This document shows positions 50,170 to 62,159 of a stretch of DNA of 64,000 nt, one piece after another (the stretch's first letter is position 1; every line of letters starts with the position of its first letter). Position numbers and translations under genes: made by a program. Origin of the DNA: Diploptera punctata (taxonomy: Eukaryota; Arthropoda; Insecta; Blattodea; Blaberidae); NCBI GenBank assembly GCA_030220185.1, contig JASPKZ010007286.1, positions 1,364,001 through 1,428,000 on the forward strand, written 5' to 3'. A model generated the notes under the pieces. It saw nothing but the letters and a program-made list of their open reading frames with translations, had not been told where the DNA came from and did not search any database.

Positions 50170-51395
50170 TTTGAGATAACTAGCACATACATTTGTACTA
50201 GAAATAATCCAGAATCGAATGCTAAGATTAGTCACTGGAGCAGTAAAATCAACTAACACTGCAACTATGAGAATGTTCACAGGCAACCCCTCAATTCAAA
50301 ATGAGATAGAAAAGAAATCCTGCATCATGCACACAAAATTAGCAGCGCTACCAAAAGCAATCCAACCTCAAAGCACAACACCCCAGATCTTAATCACACA
50401 ACCTTCCTTTCTCCACAAAACTAGTAATCTTTTCCAAAAACATAAATTAGATGCCAAAACTGAACCAACACCTCAAATACCAAGCCCATTAGATTACCAA
50501 CTGTACAATGCAACCCTCTCAATAGGCGAAATAATAAAGAAAAATGATACAAACCCATCAATAGCCAAACAAATGACCTTAGAAACTATTAGTACAAAGT
50601 TCCCAGAACAGTGGCTAAGAGTCTTCACTGATGGCTCCAAAACCAAGAGTGAAAATGCTGGCGCAGGAATCTACTCTCATCTGTTTAGTCAATAATGTTG
50701 CAGTAGGCACAAACAATACATCCTTCGATGGTGAAGTAAAAGCCATAGAAGTAGTCTCCAGAACCTCCTATTCCAAACAAAAATGTTTACAAAAGCTGTT
50801 ATTCTGGCAGACTCTAAGGCCGCTATACAAGCAATAACCTCCAACCAAACACCAGTAAATGAAACCATCTTGGAATGCTGTAAATTTCTGAAATACCTCA
50901 ACAACCAAAATAAATTAATAGCCTTCCAGTGGATACCCTCACACATCGGAATAGTTGGCAATGAAATAGCTGATGGACTTGCCAAAAAGGGTACCAAAAT
51001 ACAGATAACAACCCACCCGAATTCGAACCTCCACAGAAAGATCGAAGAAATTAAGAAAGCATTCCAAATGGAAAACATGAAAGAAAACATTGCAACAGCC
51101 AGAGGGAAATCATGGGAAAAAATTGATGAGCTATACACAGAAATAAAATATAAAGGCCGCAAGGAAGCAGTAGCAAAAATTCAGACTGATGTCAGGACAC
51201 GACTGCCTGGCTCACCATCTCCACAGAATAAACGTTTTCCAATCCGACAGATGTGCCATATGCAAAGACCCAGACCTGATCATGGACAAACACCACCTTC
51301 TAGTCTGTCCAGCCTTAAATCCAACTGCACAACACTCTAAGGACATTGTTCGCTTGTACTGGGAAGCCAGAGAGAAAATGACTTAAGCGTCAAAT
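50170..51395 (+). pseudogene. LINE ORF2 3' part with RNase H, frameshifted
   Basis: 'NRMLRLVTGAVKSTNTATMR' begins the region. RNase H motifs are split over three frames: 'RVFTDGSKTKSENAGAGIY' (to 50695), 'NTSFDGEVKAIEVV' (50631-50837) and 'VILADSKAAIQAITSN' ... 'GIVGNEIADGLAKKGTKIQ' (50783-51340). The C-terminal knuckle 'CAICKDPDLIMDKHHLLVCP' is in a further frame (51189-51386). Sister of 28801-29910. Confidence 0.85.
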
Positions 51396-51474
51396 GTCGC
51401 CATTAGAAAACAACAACATTTGTACAAAACAAGGCAAATAGGTGAGCTAAATGACAACATGAATTTATGTATCA

Positions 51475-51550
51475 AATTTGGGAATTTTTAACATTATGAG
51501 GTTCAATTCATAAGAATTAATCACAATTCATTTAATTCTTATGAATTGGA
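51475..51550. mobile_element. Tiny PLE-derived palindrome
   Basis: 'AACATTATGAGGTTCAATTC' and inverted 'AATTCATAAGAATTAA' pieces match the terminal repeat at 27850-27890. Confidence 0.5.
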
Positions 51551-51774
51551 CAACATGAATAATCAAAATATCCTTCATTGTCCGAACACTAAACCACAGT
51601 GCACAATATGCTGACAAGTCTGCACTGGAAATGCAGAGAGAAAAGATTAACTACCAACAGTCTGTGCCGTTTATCTTACGAGTTGGGAAACAACTCGCCC
51701 AGAAAACTTGTACTGCCAGATATTGAACCAGGCCATGCTGTATCTGAAGTTTGAGCCTTTGGCATGGGTTCCCT

Positions 51775-52075
51775 GAAGTAGTCCCCGCCCGGAGAACCGA
51801 ATGGGGGACTATTTGACCTCCAGAAAATTTTACCCCAGTTGAACCCATGTCCACACTTCTTGACGGTTGCTTTTTACTGTGAAAGATTGTCACTCTTTTT
51901 GACCAAGGTACTTTTTTCGTCTGGCTTATCACCTTCGACCAGTCTGGCATGGGTAACCCTATTGGCAGCAATGCTACCGCCGGCATAGTTCTCAGGATCA
52001 TTTAAGCACGCAAGCCACTCTACCACGACAAGGTAAAGATACCATGGAGGGGCTGTATCTGAGGTAATTCCTTTA
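51775..52075 (-). mobile_element. LINE 5'-type leader fragment
   Basis: Reverse-oriented relative of 20215-20500: shared 'GATTGTCACTC', 'CCATGTCC' and 'GCTACCGCCGGCATAG' blocks. Probably the 5' region of the RTE-like LINE or its deletion derivative. Confidence 0.55.
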
Positions 52076-52129
52076 ATCTCAAAAGATTAAAATACAATCT
52101 TAAAATTCATAAAAGTAAAATTTTAAAAC

Positions 52130-52470
52130 TCCATGGTGTGACAGGCCCATGGCCTACCAACTGGCTGCTGGCCTCATATCCACATGTGTTAATCACAGAG
52201 GTAGACTATCATCCAGTCAGTACAGGGGTTATGTGGTCAGCATGTCGGGTCTCCCAGCCATTATAACTGGTTTTATCAACCTAGAGCCATTACTTATTGT
52301 AGCTACCCAATTTCCTCACAATGCTGGATGGGCATTTGTTCCTATACTGGTCAAAATTTCATTAGGAAATTTGTTCCTCTTTGGAGACTTGAACCAAAGC
52401 AAATCCTGTAGCTCTGCGCCAATCCATCTTGCCTTAACCACTCGGTTACAGCGCAGGACAAGTAAACTTT
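52130..52470 (-). repeat. SINE-E-like repeat
   Basis: The minus-strand start 'GCGCTGTAACCGAGTGGTTA' has a class II tRNA A box; 'GGTTCAAGTCTCC' is the B box. The body has no homologue I can see in the window. Confidence 0.5.
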
Positions 52471-52487
52471 TCTATAATTTTAATATC

Positions 52488-52810
52488 CATCCATAGTAAT
52501 TCTGCCCGAAGGCAGGTCCTTCACTGCAATCATAGCATCTTCATGCTATGCTTGCAGCTTTACTAGGGAATTGTGTAGGTGTGGTAGCTTCCCGTTGCTT
52601 TCCACACCGGTGAAGGATGATGGTGATGATGATAATGATAAGGATGATGGTCATATGATTTCGGGGACCGTTTGAGCCTTAAAGTTTTCCTGACATTTGT
52701 CTTACAGGTGAGGAAAAACCCCGATAAAAACCTCACCCAGAAAAACTGCCCCGACCAGGGATCGAACCCGGGCCCGCTGCATGACAAGGCAGCACGCAAC
52801 CTCGAGACAA
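52488..52810 (-). repeat. SINE-D, full-length copy
   Basis: Minus strand from 'GTCTCGAGGTTGCGTGCTGC' to 'GGGCAGAATTACTATGGATG'. Confidence 0.85.
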
Positions 52811-52954
52811 TTTTAATATACTCTTGTATATCTTAACACAAAAAAAATGTTGTTTTCAAATGCTGGGCCGTGGCAACGAAGCCATTAGTGTCTGAAGGAT
52901 TTGCCATTAGTTCAGCATAAATGTAACCATTTTTAAGTGGGCACCAATTTTTTT

Positions 52955-53080
52955 GAAGAAAAACATGAAGACAGTAATGTAAGCTAGAGGGCTAAGCATC
53001 GAAGATGCCCAAGACCGTAGGCTTTGGAGGTTTGGCACGGGAAGACGGCAGCAGCTGTAAAAACCCGAAGATATATAGAT
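52955..53080 (+). pseudogene. Possible LINE 3' end
   Basis: 'ARGLSIEDAQDRRLWRFGTG' 'RRQQL' and stop, followed by an ATAGATAGATGG tail, has the look of a LINE C-terminus. Confidence 0.4.
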
Positions 53081-53615
53081 AGATGGTGGTTACATCACCC
53101 ACTCACATAAACCCCCAGTATGACTGGAGGGCCACACATGCCATTGGTTAATGGGTCCATCGGACCTTGCCGGGAGGATATATATATGTATTTTGGATCC
53201 ACCGACCATTCTCACAAGCACCATTTGTGGACCGTTTCTACGCCGTGGCATGCCAGCATAAATGTTGAAATAGCATTTCGTCTATTTCTGATGGTGTGGT
53301 TATACCGCCATTGCTCGGTCCTCATAGCCTCATTTGTAAAAGCAGGTTGAGATTGAGATTTGGATAGGAGAGGTTATGGAATGCACTTCACTATCCTTTG
53401 CAACCCACACAAAAAAATGTTGGAAGGCTCCAGAGAGTCGTTCGACAAGCTGGGAAATGCACACATACAGCTGCATTTAACTAAAATGTTTTATACTAGC
53501 CACTGACATCTGTGGAAAATGGTTTGCCCACATGTGTATGAAGAAAGGTTTGACTTACTTAGCAAACTTGCTCCAAGATTTTTTCCATTTTTTTTTTGTT
53601 CCTCATAATGCATAT
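53081..53615. other. Nothing recognised
   Basis: Moderately GC-rich stretch near 53100-53250; no family match. Confidence 0.4.
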
Positions 53616-53619
53616 ATTG

Positions 53620-54912
53620 TTCCATCGCTGTGATCTCGAGGTAGCGTGCTGCCTTTTAATATAATAATAATACTTTATTTATTCTGGCAGAGTTAAGGCC
53701 CTCTCTTCCACTCAACCAGCACAAATACAAATAAATATTCGACAAATATAGATATACACTATACTAATTATATAAACAGTTAAAGATACAATAAATGTAG
53801 CAATGTAAATGTCATGTACAAACAACATTTTATAGGGTAATAACAATAATGATACGATAATAATAATAATAATAATAATAATATAAATATGATACATTAT
53901 ACGGGAAACACCAATTAATATATATATATTACACTGGATAATAATGAAGTCGAGTTTAGAGCAAATATAAATTTAGATTTCTTTTAAAAGATGCCAATGT
54001 CCGGCAGCCCCTTATTTCTTGTGGTAGGGAATTCCAGTTGCGAGAAGTGAAGATGGTATATGACATGGAGTGATGTGATGTCCTATGTTGCGGTATATTA
54101 AGTAAGAGACTATGTTGTGATCTTGTGTTTAAGTTATGGTTTGAGGATAGATACTGGAAACGGGATGATAAATAATTGGGAATCGAGGTATGTAGGATCT
54201 TAAATAGGAGAATTAGACAGTGCGATTTTCTTCTCTCTTTTAGATGTAGCCATGACAATTCGTGGAATAATGGAGAAATGTGATCGTATTTTCGAACATT
54301 AAATATGAATCTGATACACATATTATGGACACGCTGCAGTTTGTCCGACAATCCGTCACTTATGTCAGTTAGTAGAACGTCACAGTAGTCAAAATGCGGC
54401 ATCGCTAAAGTTGGATTAAAATTCTTTTAAGAGTTGTAGGAAGAAAATGTTTAAGTCGCTTTAGGGAATGCATTATGGAGAAGATCCTTTTAGATGTTTG
54501 TTTTACTTGCTCATGCCATTTTAAATTAGAATCTAAGTAAAATCCCAAGTTTTTAACGACGTCGGTATAAGGAATTTGTTCATTATCTAATATGACAGCC
54601 GGCATATTGCCATTGTTTATGAGGTGTAATAGCCTTGGATGTCCGATAATTACTTGTCACGTAGCGGGCCCGGGTTCGATCCCCAGTCAGGACAGTTTTT
54701 ATGTCAGGAAAATTTTAAGGCCCAAACGGTCCCCGAAATCATATGGCCATCATCATCATCATCATTATCATGATCATCATCATCCTTCACCGGTGTGGTA
54801 AGCAACGGGAAGCTACCACACCTACAATTCCCTAGTAAAGCTTGCAAGCATAGCATGAAAATGCTATGATTGCAGTGAAGGGCCTGCCTTCGGGCAGAAT
54901 TACTATGGATGG
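53620..54912 (+). repeat. SINE-D split by a LINE
   Basis: The SINE head 'CGCTGTGATCTCGAGGTAGC' ends at GCTGCCTT (53659) and resumes at GTCACGTAGCGGGCCCGGG (54651). Everything between is LINE-derived. Confidence 0.85.
53660..54649 (-). pseudogene. CR1/Jockey-like LINE 3' fragment inserted in SINE-D
   Basis: Minus strand: 'ILDNEQIPYTDVVKNLGFYL' 'DSNLKWHEQVKQTSKRIFSI' (54405-54605), then 'MPHFDYCDVLLTDISDGLSD', 'KLQRVHNMCIRFIFNVRKYD' and 'NWNSLPQEIRGCRTLASFKR' (53956-54402): the end of RT and the thumb of a CR1-group protein. A one-base shift separates the frames. The 3' end has an AATAATATTA-type microsatellite (53660-53685). The target duplication is at most 3 bp (CTT). Confidence 0.85.
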
Positions 54913-55059
54913 ATGGAACGCATATTTTAAAAAAAAATAATTATCGCATTATTTTGATTTTTTATTCACAAATTACTGACCATATTTTTAATTATTAAGT
55001 ATTTCTCTATGTTGTTCCCTGGGTAATTGATGTAGTTAAATTGATGATGATAAATTCGT

Positions 55060-55270
55060 TATCCCAGTCAAAATTATGTTTATTCAAGAGTTTGTTGACA
55101 TTTTGATCTTGTGTGAGATCATTCTCAAGACTCAGTTTTATTTATCAACTATAATGATGCATCAGTTTCCTTTACAGTTGATAAATAAAAGAGTCTTGAG
55201 AGTGATCTCACACAAGGAGGTCAAAACATCAAAGAACTCTTGAATAATCATAATTTTGAATGGGATATTG
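55060..55270. mobile_element. Penelope-like palindrome with variant hammerhead
   Basis: Arms 'CAATTCAAGAG..' type: 'ATTATGTTTATTCAAGAGTT' and 'AACTCTTGAATAATCATAAT' are inverted around 55160. TTGAGA(A/G) cores with stem II GATCTC/GAGGTC or GATC lie at about 55080-55135 (minus) and 55195-55235 (plus). Confidence 0.65.
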
Positions 55271-55284
55271 CATTTATTACTACC

Positions 55285-55935
55285 ACAATAATAGAATATA
55301 TGAATAAAAGCTATAAAATAGTCACCTTGTAGGTACGTCTGATGATGGTACTAGTCCCGAAAGGCCTACAGAGTGTTAAAACATCTTAAGTTGAAGAGAC
55401 GGACCTATATAAGGTGACAACTTTATAGTTTTTATTCGTATATTCTATTATTGTCCCTCAGGGGTCCTCATCTAGGGGATATGTGGATGGCGACCACAAG
55501 GTGCCCAAGCTGAGCAAAACATTTCTTCCACTTACTTGTGTTTTGCACTCTTTTAACTTTACTATCTAACCTCTCTTGGTTAACTCTTGTTTTTTTCGAC
55601 TCCGACGCTATTAGGGCATCCGAGGGCTAGGGAGTCTTTCCTTTCTTCCATTTCTTCTTTCCTTTATTTTCTTTTCTTCTCCAGAAAAGCCTGACCAGAG
55701 GCTATAAGATGGCAGCCCCATCACTGGTCTTGCCTTCCCTTGGCCAGCAACCAATCGAAGGGACTATTATTATGCTTTCAAGTCTTATACGAGAATTTCC
55801 CGGAAGGATCAAAACGCTGGAGGGAAAATTTTCTATAGGATCGTAACAGGCCTTGGCCTAATACTTGGAAGGAAGAAAATATTCTATTATTGTGGCTTAA
55901 TACCTCAACGGAAACTTGCTATGAATTTTACTAGT
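55285..55935. mobile_element. Penelope-like palindrome split by element G
   Basis: Arms: 'ACAATAATAGAATATATGAA' (55288) and 'TTCGTATATTCTATTATTGT' (55435) are inverted. A hammerhead-like motif at about 55338-55372 has CTGATGA, GAAA and AGGCCT. Element G interrupts the right arm. Confidence 0.7.
55455..55878 (+). mobile_element. Element G, full length, TSD-defined (424 bp)
   Basis: Bounded by a perfect 15 bp TSD ATATTCTATTATTGT (55440-55454 and 55879-55893). Starts CCCTCAGGGGTCCTCATC and ends CTTGGAAGGAAGAAA. It gives the reference limits for the family: no ORF, no tRNA head, a LINE-type 3' tail. Confidence 0.88.
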
Positions 55936-55963
55936 ATCTATTATTACCATCAATTTAACTATA

Positions 55964-56735
55964 CAGTAAAACTCTCCTTATTCGCGGGTTAAAAAATTTG
56001 CGACACAGTTCCTGTATTCGCGGCTAAAAATCCCTTTATTTGCGGATCCAGTCGGTATATTAGAAGGATTAGTGTCCTTTATTAACGCATCGATAACTTT
56101 TTTCTGCAGGCACGTGCCAAGGCAGCTTTTACAAAGAGCGATTCAAACCAAATGGACAAATTAATACCAAAGTAAAACAAACCTTATTGTCACTAAACCT
56201 AAAATTCGTTGTTAAAAACCACCGTCGCCGTATTTCACGAGTCGTTATGTACTTTGATAAATGCTGCCCTCGCAACGATCGATGTTTTATTGTTTCAACT
56301 TGTCATTCGTTGAAATAATTTTTATTGAATAACACGTCTCTTCTGCTTTGTTTCCAATTTATAGTGGCGAATAAAAGAAAAGAAAATTAGTTTCGAAGCT
56401 GAAAGAAGTAATGTTGCCGCATAAAGTAAAAATAGAAATGCTTGACCGTTTATGCGTTGGCGAGTCATTTGCGTCTGTATCACGCTGTTTCAATGTTAAT
56501 GAATCAACTGTACAATTCATCAAGAAATCTGAAGACAAAATAAGGAATTCTATCGCTGAATATCAATCTGAATTTAAATACCCTTTAAAAGCGGCAAAAC
56601 AGGAAAACAATGACTTAAGTTCTTTAAGCCCTTGCCTAAGCCTGACAGCGACAATTAATATAAATTATTCAAAATATTCCTTATTCTCAAATTGTTTGTA
56701 TAACACCCCTCAACAGTACCTCAAAGTTTGTTGAT
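55964..56735 (+). pseudogene. pogo/Tigger-like transposon 5' part
   Basis: Begins CAGTAAAACTCTCCTTATTC next to TA, a Tigger-type terminus with 'CGCGG' motifs following. The frame 56411-56734 encodes 'HKVKIEMLDRLCVGESFASV' 'SRCFNVNESTVQFIKKSEDK' 'IRNSIA', the CENP-B-type N-terminal helix-turn-helix of Tigger transposases. The catalytic DDE part and the 3' terminus are missing. Confidence 0.8.
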
Positions 56736-57071
56736 CGAATTATGTAACACCCTATATATATATTATATATATATATATACCATCCATAGCAATTCTGCCC
56801 GAAGGCAGGTCCTTCACTGAATCATAGCATTTTCATGCTATGCTTGCAGCTTTACTAGGGAATTGTAGGTGTGGTAGCTTCCCATTGCTTTCCACACCGT
56901 GAAGGATGATGATGATGATGACCATATGATTTCGGGGACCATTTGGGCCTTAAAGTTTTCCTGACATTTGTCTTACAGGTGAGGAAAAACCTCACCCAGA
57001 AAAACTGTCCCGACCGGGGATCGAACCCGGGCCCGCTGCGTGACAAGGCAGCACGCTACCTCGAGACCACA

Positions 57072-57110
<39 letters not shown>

Positions 57111-57113
57111 CTA

Positions 57114-57264
57114 TATGAATAAGAAAGTTTTCTTGGGTTTTCCGCGTCTTGGATTCAAGGAATGATAATGGCATGTGGGATCATGCCAAAACGTCCGAAT
57201 CAGTGGCCAGAGGCCGAACTTGAATCCAAGACGCGGAAAACCCAAGACAACTTTCTTATTCATA
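57114..57264. mobile_element. Hairpin (MITE-like) element, array unit 1
   Basis: Inverted ends of about 47 bp (TATGAATAAGAAAGTTTTCT at left, complement at right) around a 57 bp centre ('GGCATGTGGGATCATGCC' is itself palindromic). Copies at 57752-57902 and 58367-58517. Confidence 0.7.
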
Positions 57265-57314
57265 CTTATATCCGCGAAAATCTGCAATATAACATATAAA
57301 TTACATTAAAAGAA

Positions 57315-57405
57315 AAATTGTTGCCTGAACCGGAATTTGAACGCAAGACCTCTAACTCTATACGTTAGTGCAATACTATCTTTGCCACTCAGATTCCCAG
57401 TACAA
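57315..57405 (-). repeat. SINE-F tRNA-like segment
   Basis: Minus strand 'GGGAATCTGAGTGGCAAAG' to 'GCGTTCAAATTCCGGTTCAG'. It repeats in each array unit; a relative is at 27210-27330. Confidence 0.5.
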
Positions 57406-58790
57406 AGAATTATATATATATATATACATAGTAATTCTGCCCGAAGGCAGGTCCTTCACTGTAATCATAGCATTTTTATGCTATGCTTGCAGCTTTACTA
57501 GGGAATTGTAGGTGTGGTAGCTTCCCGTTGCTTTCCACACCGTGAAGGATGATGATGATGGCCATATGGTTTCGGGGACCTTTTGGGCCTTAAAGTTTTC
57601 CAGACATTTGTCTTACAGGTGAGGAAAAACCCCGATAGAAACCTCACCCAGAAAAACTGTCACGACCGGGGATCGAACCCGGGCCCGCTGCGTGACAAGG
57701 CAGCACGCTACCTCGAGACCACAGCATAGGCCTATATATATATATAGGCTATATGAATAAGAAAATTTTCTTGGGTTTCCCACATCTTGGATTCAAGGAA
57801 TGATAATGGCATGTGGGATCATGCCAAAACGTCCGAATCAGTGGCCAGAGGCCGAACTTGAATCCAAGACGCGGAAAACCCAAGAAAACTTTCTTATTCA
57901 TACTTATATCCGCGAAAATCTGCAATATAACATATAAATTACATTAAAAGAAAAATTGTTGCCTGAACCGGAATTTGAACGCAAGACCTCTAACTCTATA
58001 CGTTAGTGCAATACTATCTTTGCCACTCAGATTCCCAGTACAAACAATTATATATATATATCCATAGTAATTCTGCCCGAAGGCAGGTCCTTCACTGTAA
58101 TCATAGCATTTTTATGCTATGCTTGCAGCTTTACTAGGGAATTGTAGGTGTGGTAGCTTCCCGTTGCTTTCCACACCGTGAAGGATGATGATGATGGCCA
58201 TATGGTTTCGGGGACCTTTTGGGCCTTAAAGTTTTCCTGACATTTGTCTTACAGGTGAGGAAAAACCCCGATAGAAACCTCACCCAGAAAAACTGTCACG
58301 ACCGGGGATCGAACCCGGGCCCGCTGCGTGACAAGGCAGCACGCTACCTCGAGACCACAGCATATATATGAATAAGAAAGTTTTCTTGGGTTTCCCACGT
58401 CTTGGATTCAAGGAAAGATAATGGCATGTGGGATCATGCCAAAACGTCCGAATCAGTGGCCAGAGGCCGAACTTGAATCCAAGACGCGGAAAACCCAAGA
58501 AAACTTTCTTATTCATACTTATATCCGCGAAAATCTGCAATATAACATATAAATTACATTAAAAGAAAAATTGTTGCCTGAACCGGAATTTGAACGCAAG
58601 ACCTCTAACTCTATACGTTAGTGCGATACTATCTTTGCCACTCAGATTCCCAGTACATACAATTTATATATATATATCCATAGTAATTCTGCCCGAAGGC
58701 AGGTCCTTCACTGTAATCATAGCATTTTCATGCTATGCTTGCAGCTTTACTAGGGAATTGTAGGTGTGGTAGCTTCCCGTTGCTTTCCAT

Positions 58791-59721
58791 ATATGTATTC
58801 AAACTAAATCCTTGAATATTTAGAAACTGCAGGCTTCAAGAAAATGCTGCTACATTTTCAGTAAATTCGAAACACTTTATAATTTGTGGCTGTATTGAAA
58901 TAAAACAACTAAACAATGAACTGTTTGTTTCTTAAACGATAGCGACAGAACGTATGGAACCACATTACAATTTTATAGTTAGTGTAGATTTCAAATTAAA
59001 GATTTTAGTGTTACAGATACTGAAATGTATCTTACCGCAAAGAAAAATCTAGATACGGTGCCCTTCTGTCGGGAAAATTTATAACGAACGAACTAACGTG
59101 GGTCCATTATGAAAAAGTAATTTAAAATGAAGTTGATGTCAGGTTGTCGTGATGAGGCAAGTTAATGGCGCAAGGGCGGAAGGAAATGCGTTACATAAAA
59201 TTGCGCTTTCACTGCCGCCGTCCGTCCTTTGCATTCATTGGAACACTAATGAGAAAGGTGTTAATAAAGTACGTTGTTTATTTTAATTTTAAAAGTTTAT
59301 CATGTTGTGCGAGCTTCATATTATCGAATCGTCTTCAGCGATTACATAGACGTCGGTAACATATTTTAAGTGACACCTTCAATTTTCAGTGAAGATTGTG
59401 TGCATTTTGTCAGAAAAGGGATGATAGAAATATTGTATTTTATGAAGTAGATTTTAAATTGTTTCAATGGCGAAAAATATATGTGGGTAAGTTACTATAC
59501 AAAGTAAATTTAGCGAAATATTTAAACATGTACTGTCGTTAAAAACTGCTCAGATGAACAATTTGCAATTTTAATTAAATCGAAAGTGTGTTTTAAGTGT
59601 CTTGACTGATAGAATACACAAATGTAGTTTTAAATGTATATTCTTAAATTCTGTAGGGGTCAAAGAATTTATAAACACTTATTACAGCCCTTGATAGGAA
59701 GTACGGTATAATAAATTAAGT
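58791..59721. other. Unique-looking DNA, nothing recognised
   Basis: Short frames without motifs; somewhat less AT-rich near 59150-59250. Confidence 0.5.
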
Positions 59722-60304
59722 GGACTATTTAACTCATGCCCCAGTGAATTTCAATGAATTTTGTTTTACATCTCGCTCTTTATCGATTTCTGTTTACCAA
59801 AATAAAGAAAGCTCCTCCTTTTTAATATTCTGAACAGGTCAGAGCATTATTTTGCAGTGACTGACTCTCCAACAAATACGTTGAATATAGCAAATAATGA
59901 ACAGATTCCTTCGAACTGCACATTATTGATAATAGTGTTTTTAAATAATGATTTAACTGAGTTGTTTCCTAAAAAAATAACAAAAGCCTATAATATTGGT
60001 TATAATATACAGTTTGATGATTTTTCCCCCCCACTAGGGTGCATTCTTGCAATATTGCGATCTTATTTGGCAATAAATAGGCCTAATATGATCTAGTTGC
60101 TGTGGATGAACAAATAAAACATAACCACACATTTCTCATTTGTTTTCAAACATCGCCGTTTATATTAAGTATATAAATATTTTAAAATAACTATTTAAAT
60201 AATGATTTGTGAGTAAACAGATTAATTTTATTCTTTAAGTAGCCCAAACAAATGCCATTCTTGATTTCCAAATCCATTAGAAATCGCTCGTGGCTTTACT
60301 TATG
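59722..60304 (+). repeat. Repeat H, third copy, internally deleted
   Basis: Ends as in 15822-16560; the terminal hairpin is largely lost. Confidence 0.65.
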
Positions 60305-60927
60305 ACTATTTAACTCATGTCGCAAATGGTAGTCGATGACCAGTCACGTTTCAATGAATTCTGTTTTACATCAATGACAGTCGTGTTTCACCTCGCTCTT
60401 TATCGATTTCTCTTTATCAGCTCCTGCTTTTGTGATAAAGAAAGCTCCTCCTTTTTTAATATTCTCAACACGTTAGACCATTATTTTTCTCCAACAAATG
60501 CATTGAATATAGCAAATAATGAATAGATTCAGTGATTTTACTGAGTTGTTTATTCAAAATATAAATGATTAACTTATAATATTGATTATAATAGTTTGAT
60601 GTGTTTAATTATTTCTCCACTAGAGTGTATTCTTACAATATTACGATCCTATTTGGTAATAAATAATGTGATCGAGTTGCAGTGAATATACATAACCTCA
60701 CATTTCTAATTTGTTTCCAAACATCGCCGTTTACATTAACTATATAAATATTTTTAAACACCAGTAACTGTATTCAAATAATTATTTTTATTAAAGAGCT
60801 TAATTTTATTCGTTAAATAGTCCTAACAAATGCCCCTCTCGATTTCCAAATTCTCTAGATAAATTCACTCCTCACTTTGAGTCGTGAATTTATCGAATTT
60901 GGAAATCGCTCGTGGCATTACTTATGA
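60304..60927 (+). repeat. Repeat H, fourth copy, tandem to the third
   Basis: Starts directly at the end of the previous copy (CTTATGACTATTTAACTC) and keeps the terminal hairpin (ATGCCCCTCTCGATTTCC / GGAAATCGCTCGTGGCAT). Confidence 0.75.
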
Positions 60928-62159
60928 TAAATTTTTGAATACGGTACGTAATGAAAATTATTAAAAACGGCTGCAAGATGAAATTGCAAAAAGTTAACAG
61001 TATTATTTGGATAAATTTGAATCAGTTTACACGTAATTTGATCATAAGTAATGGCAAGAGAATGAAAGAGGGTTTGGATTGGAGGAAGTGACTGAGATAA
61101 ATATGGGTAGTTCAAGTGTGTCCACACGGTAAGATATTTTAGTTACTTTGTCCCACGCAAATAAGTTTCTCGCCTTGGAGCTTGTCATTATAACAGCTCT
61201 CTGTTTTGTTAATGGGTTCTCCCAGTAGAAAAGAGGGTATCGTTGACGTGAAGACAACGGCCACGCTACTTGGACGTCACTTGGCCAAGTTCTTAGTCAT
61301 GTGGACTGGAGCAATGGTCATAGATCAAAAGGAACAAATCCCCGCAAAGGTTCTCAAACTGTGTATTTCACCGATTAGGGGCGCCTACATTAAATGCCAT
61401 TTGTTTTTTAATTAACAATGTATGTTTACTGGCAATGTAAACTAGGTCTATAGTATTTACGACAAATTTGTAAACACGTTGTTCCAAATTTTATACTAAC
61501 ACATTTCCTCACTGGGGAGAGTAAATTTGGCCAATACCTCCAGAAATTTAACATCAGAGAAAATGCAAATTGTAGTTGTGGCATTAGTAATCAAAGCGTT
61601 GAATATATTACCTTTGATTGTCTTTTGTTCTGTAACGAAAGATTCTAAATTCTCATGTCTTCTAATAAATAACACAGCATGTTTAAGAAGTGCTTATGAC
61701 AGAAAAGAAATGCAGACTTTTTAATGTTTTTATGATTTTTTTTTTTTGCCTAGCAATATTCCACAATACAGTGTTTCCCTTTGAACTCAAAGTGATTTGT
61801 CGACAGAGGTTCCTGTCTAAAGCATCTTCTTCCCTCAAATCTTTAGCTTCCATACTTCTCTTATACTGTATACTGATTTATAGGACAATTAAGAACTGGA
61901 CATGTATAAAATATTAGTTTTTATAATTTTAGATAAAATTATATAATGACTCACAACTTTGTAACAAACTATAACACTGGTAAACATGATTATTGTCTCA
62001 TGAGTACCAATAGTTCTATTAATGCAGTTTTTATCGTGTTTTCAAATATGTATTCGGAATTTCTCCATCACCCACAGTTTTTTTATTTCAATTTCAATTA
62101 ATGAATTTAAATAATTATTTTTTTAATAAACGTTTTTTCGTCCATTTGTCCATTGTAAA
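60928..62159. other. Unique-looking DNA, nothing recognised
   Basis: A short Phe-rich frame at 61690-61917 has no motif. Confidence 0.5.

Larger units (their letters stand above)
56778..58790 (-). repeat. Tandem array: SINE-D plus hairpin plus SINE-F, about 640 bp units
   Basis: Three full units (starting at about 56780, 57428 and 58060) and a truncated fourth (58675-58788). Each has a minus-strand SINE-D, an AT run, a 150 bp hairpin element and a tRNA-like 'TTGCCTGAACCGGAATTTGA' segment. Units 2 and 3 are most alike. This is local tandem duplication, not repeated independent insertion. Confidence 0.85.

Noticed and set aside
57075..57110. Origin or satellite signal from the TA run
   Set aside because: A simple TA microsatellite of the kind found at element junctions; nothing more is supported.
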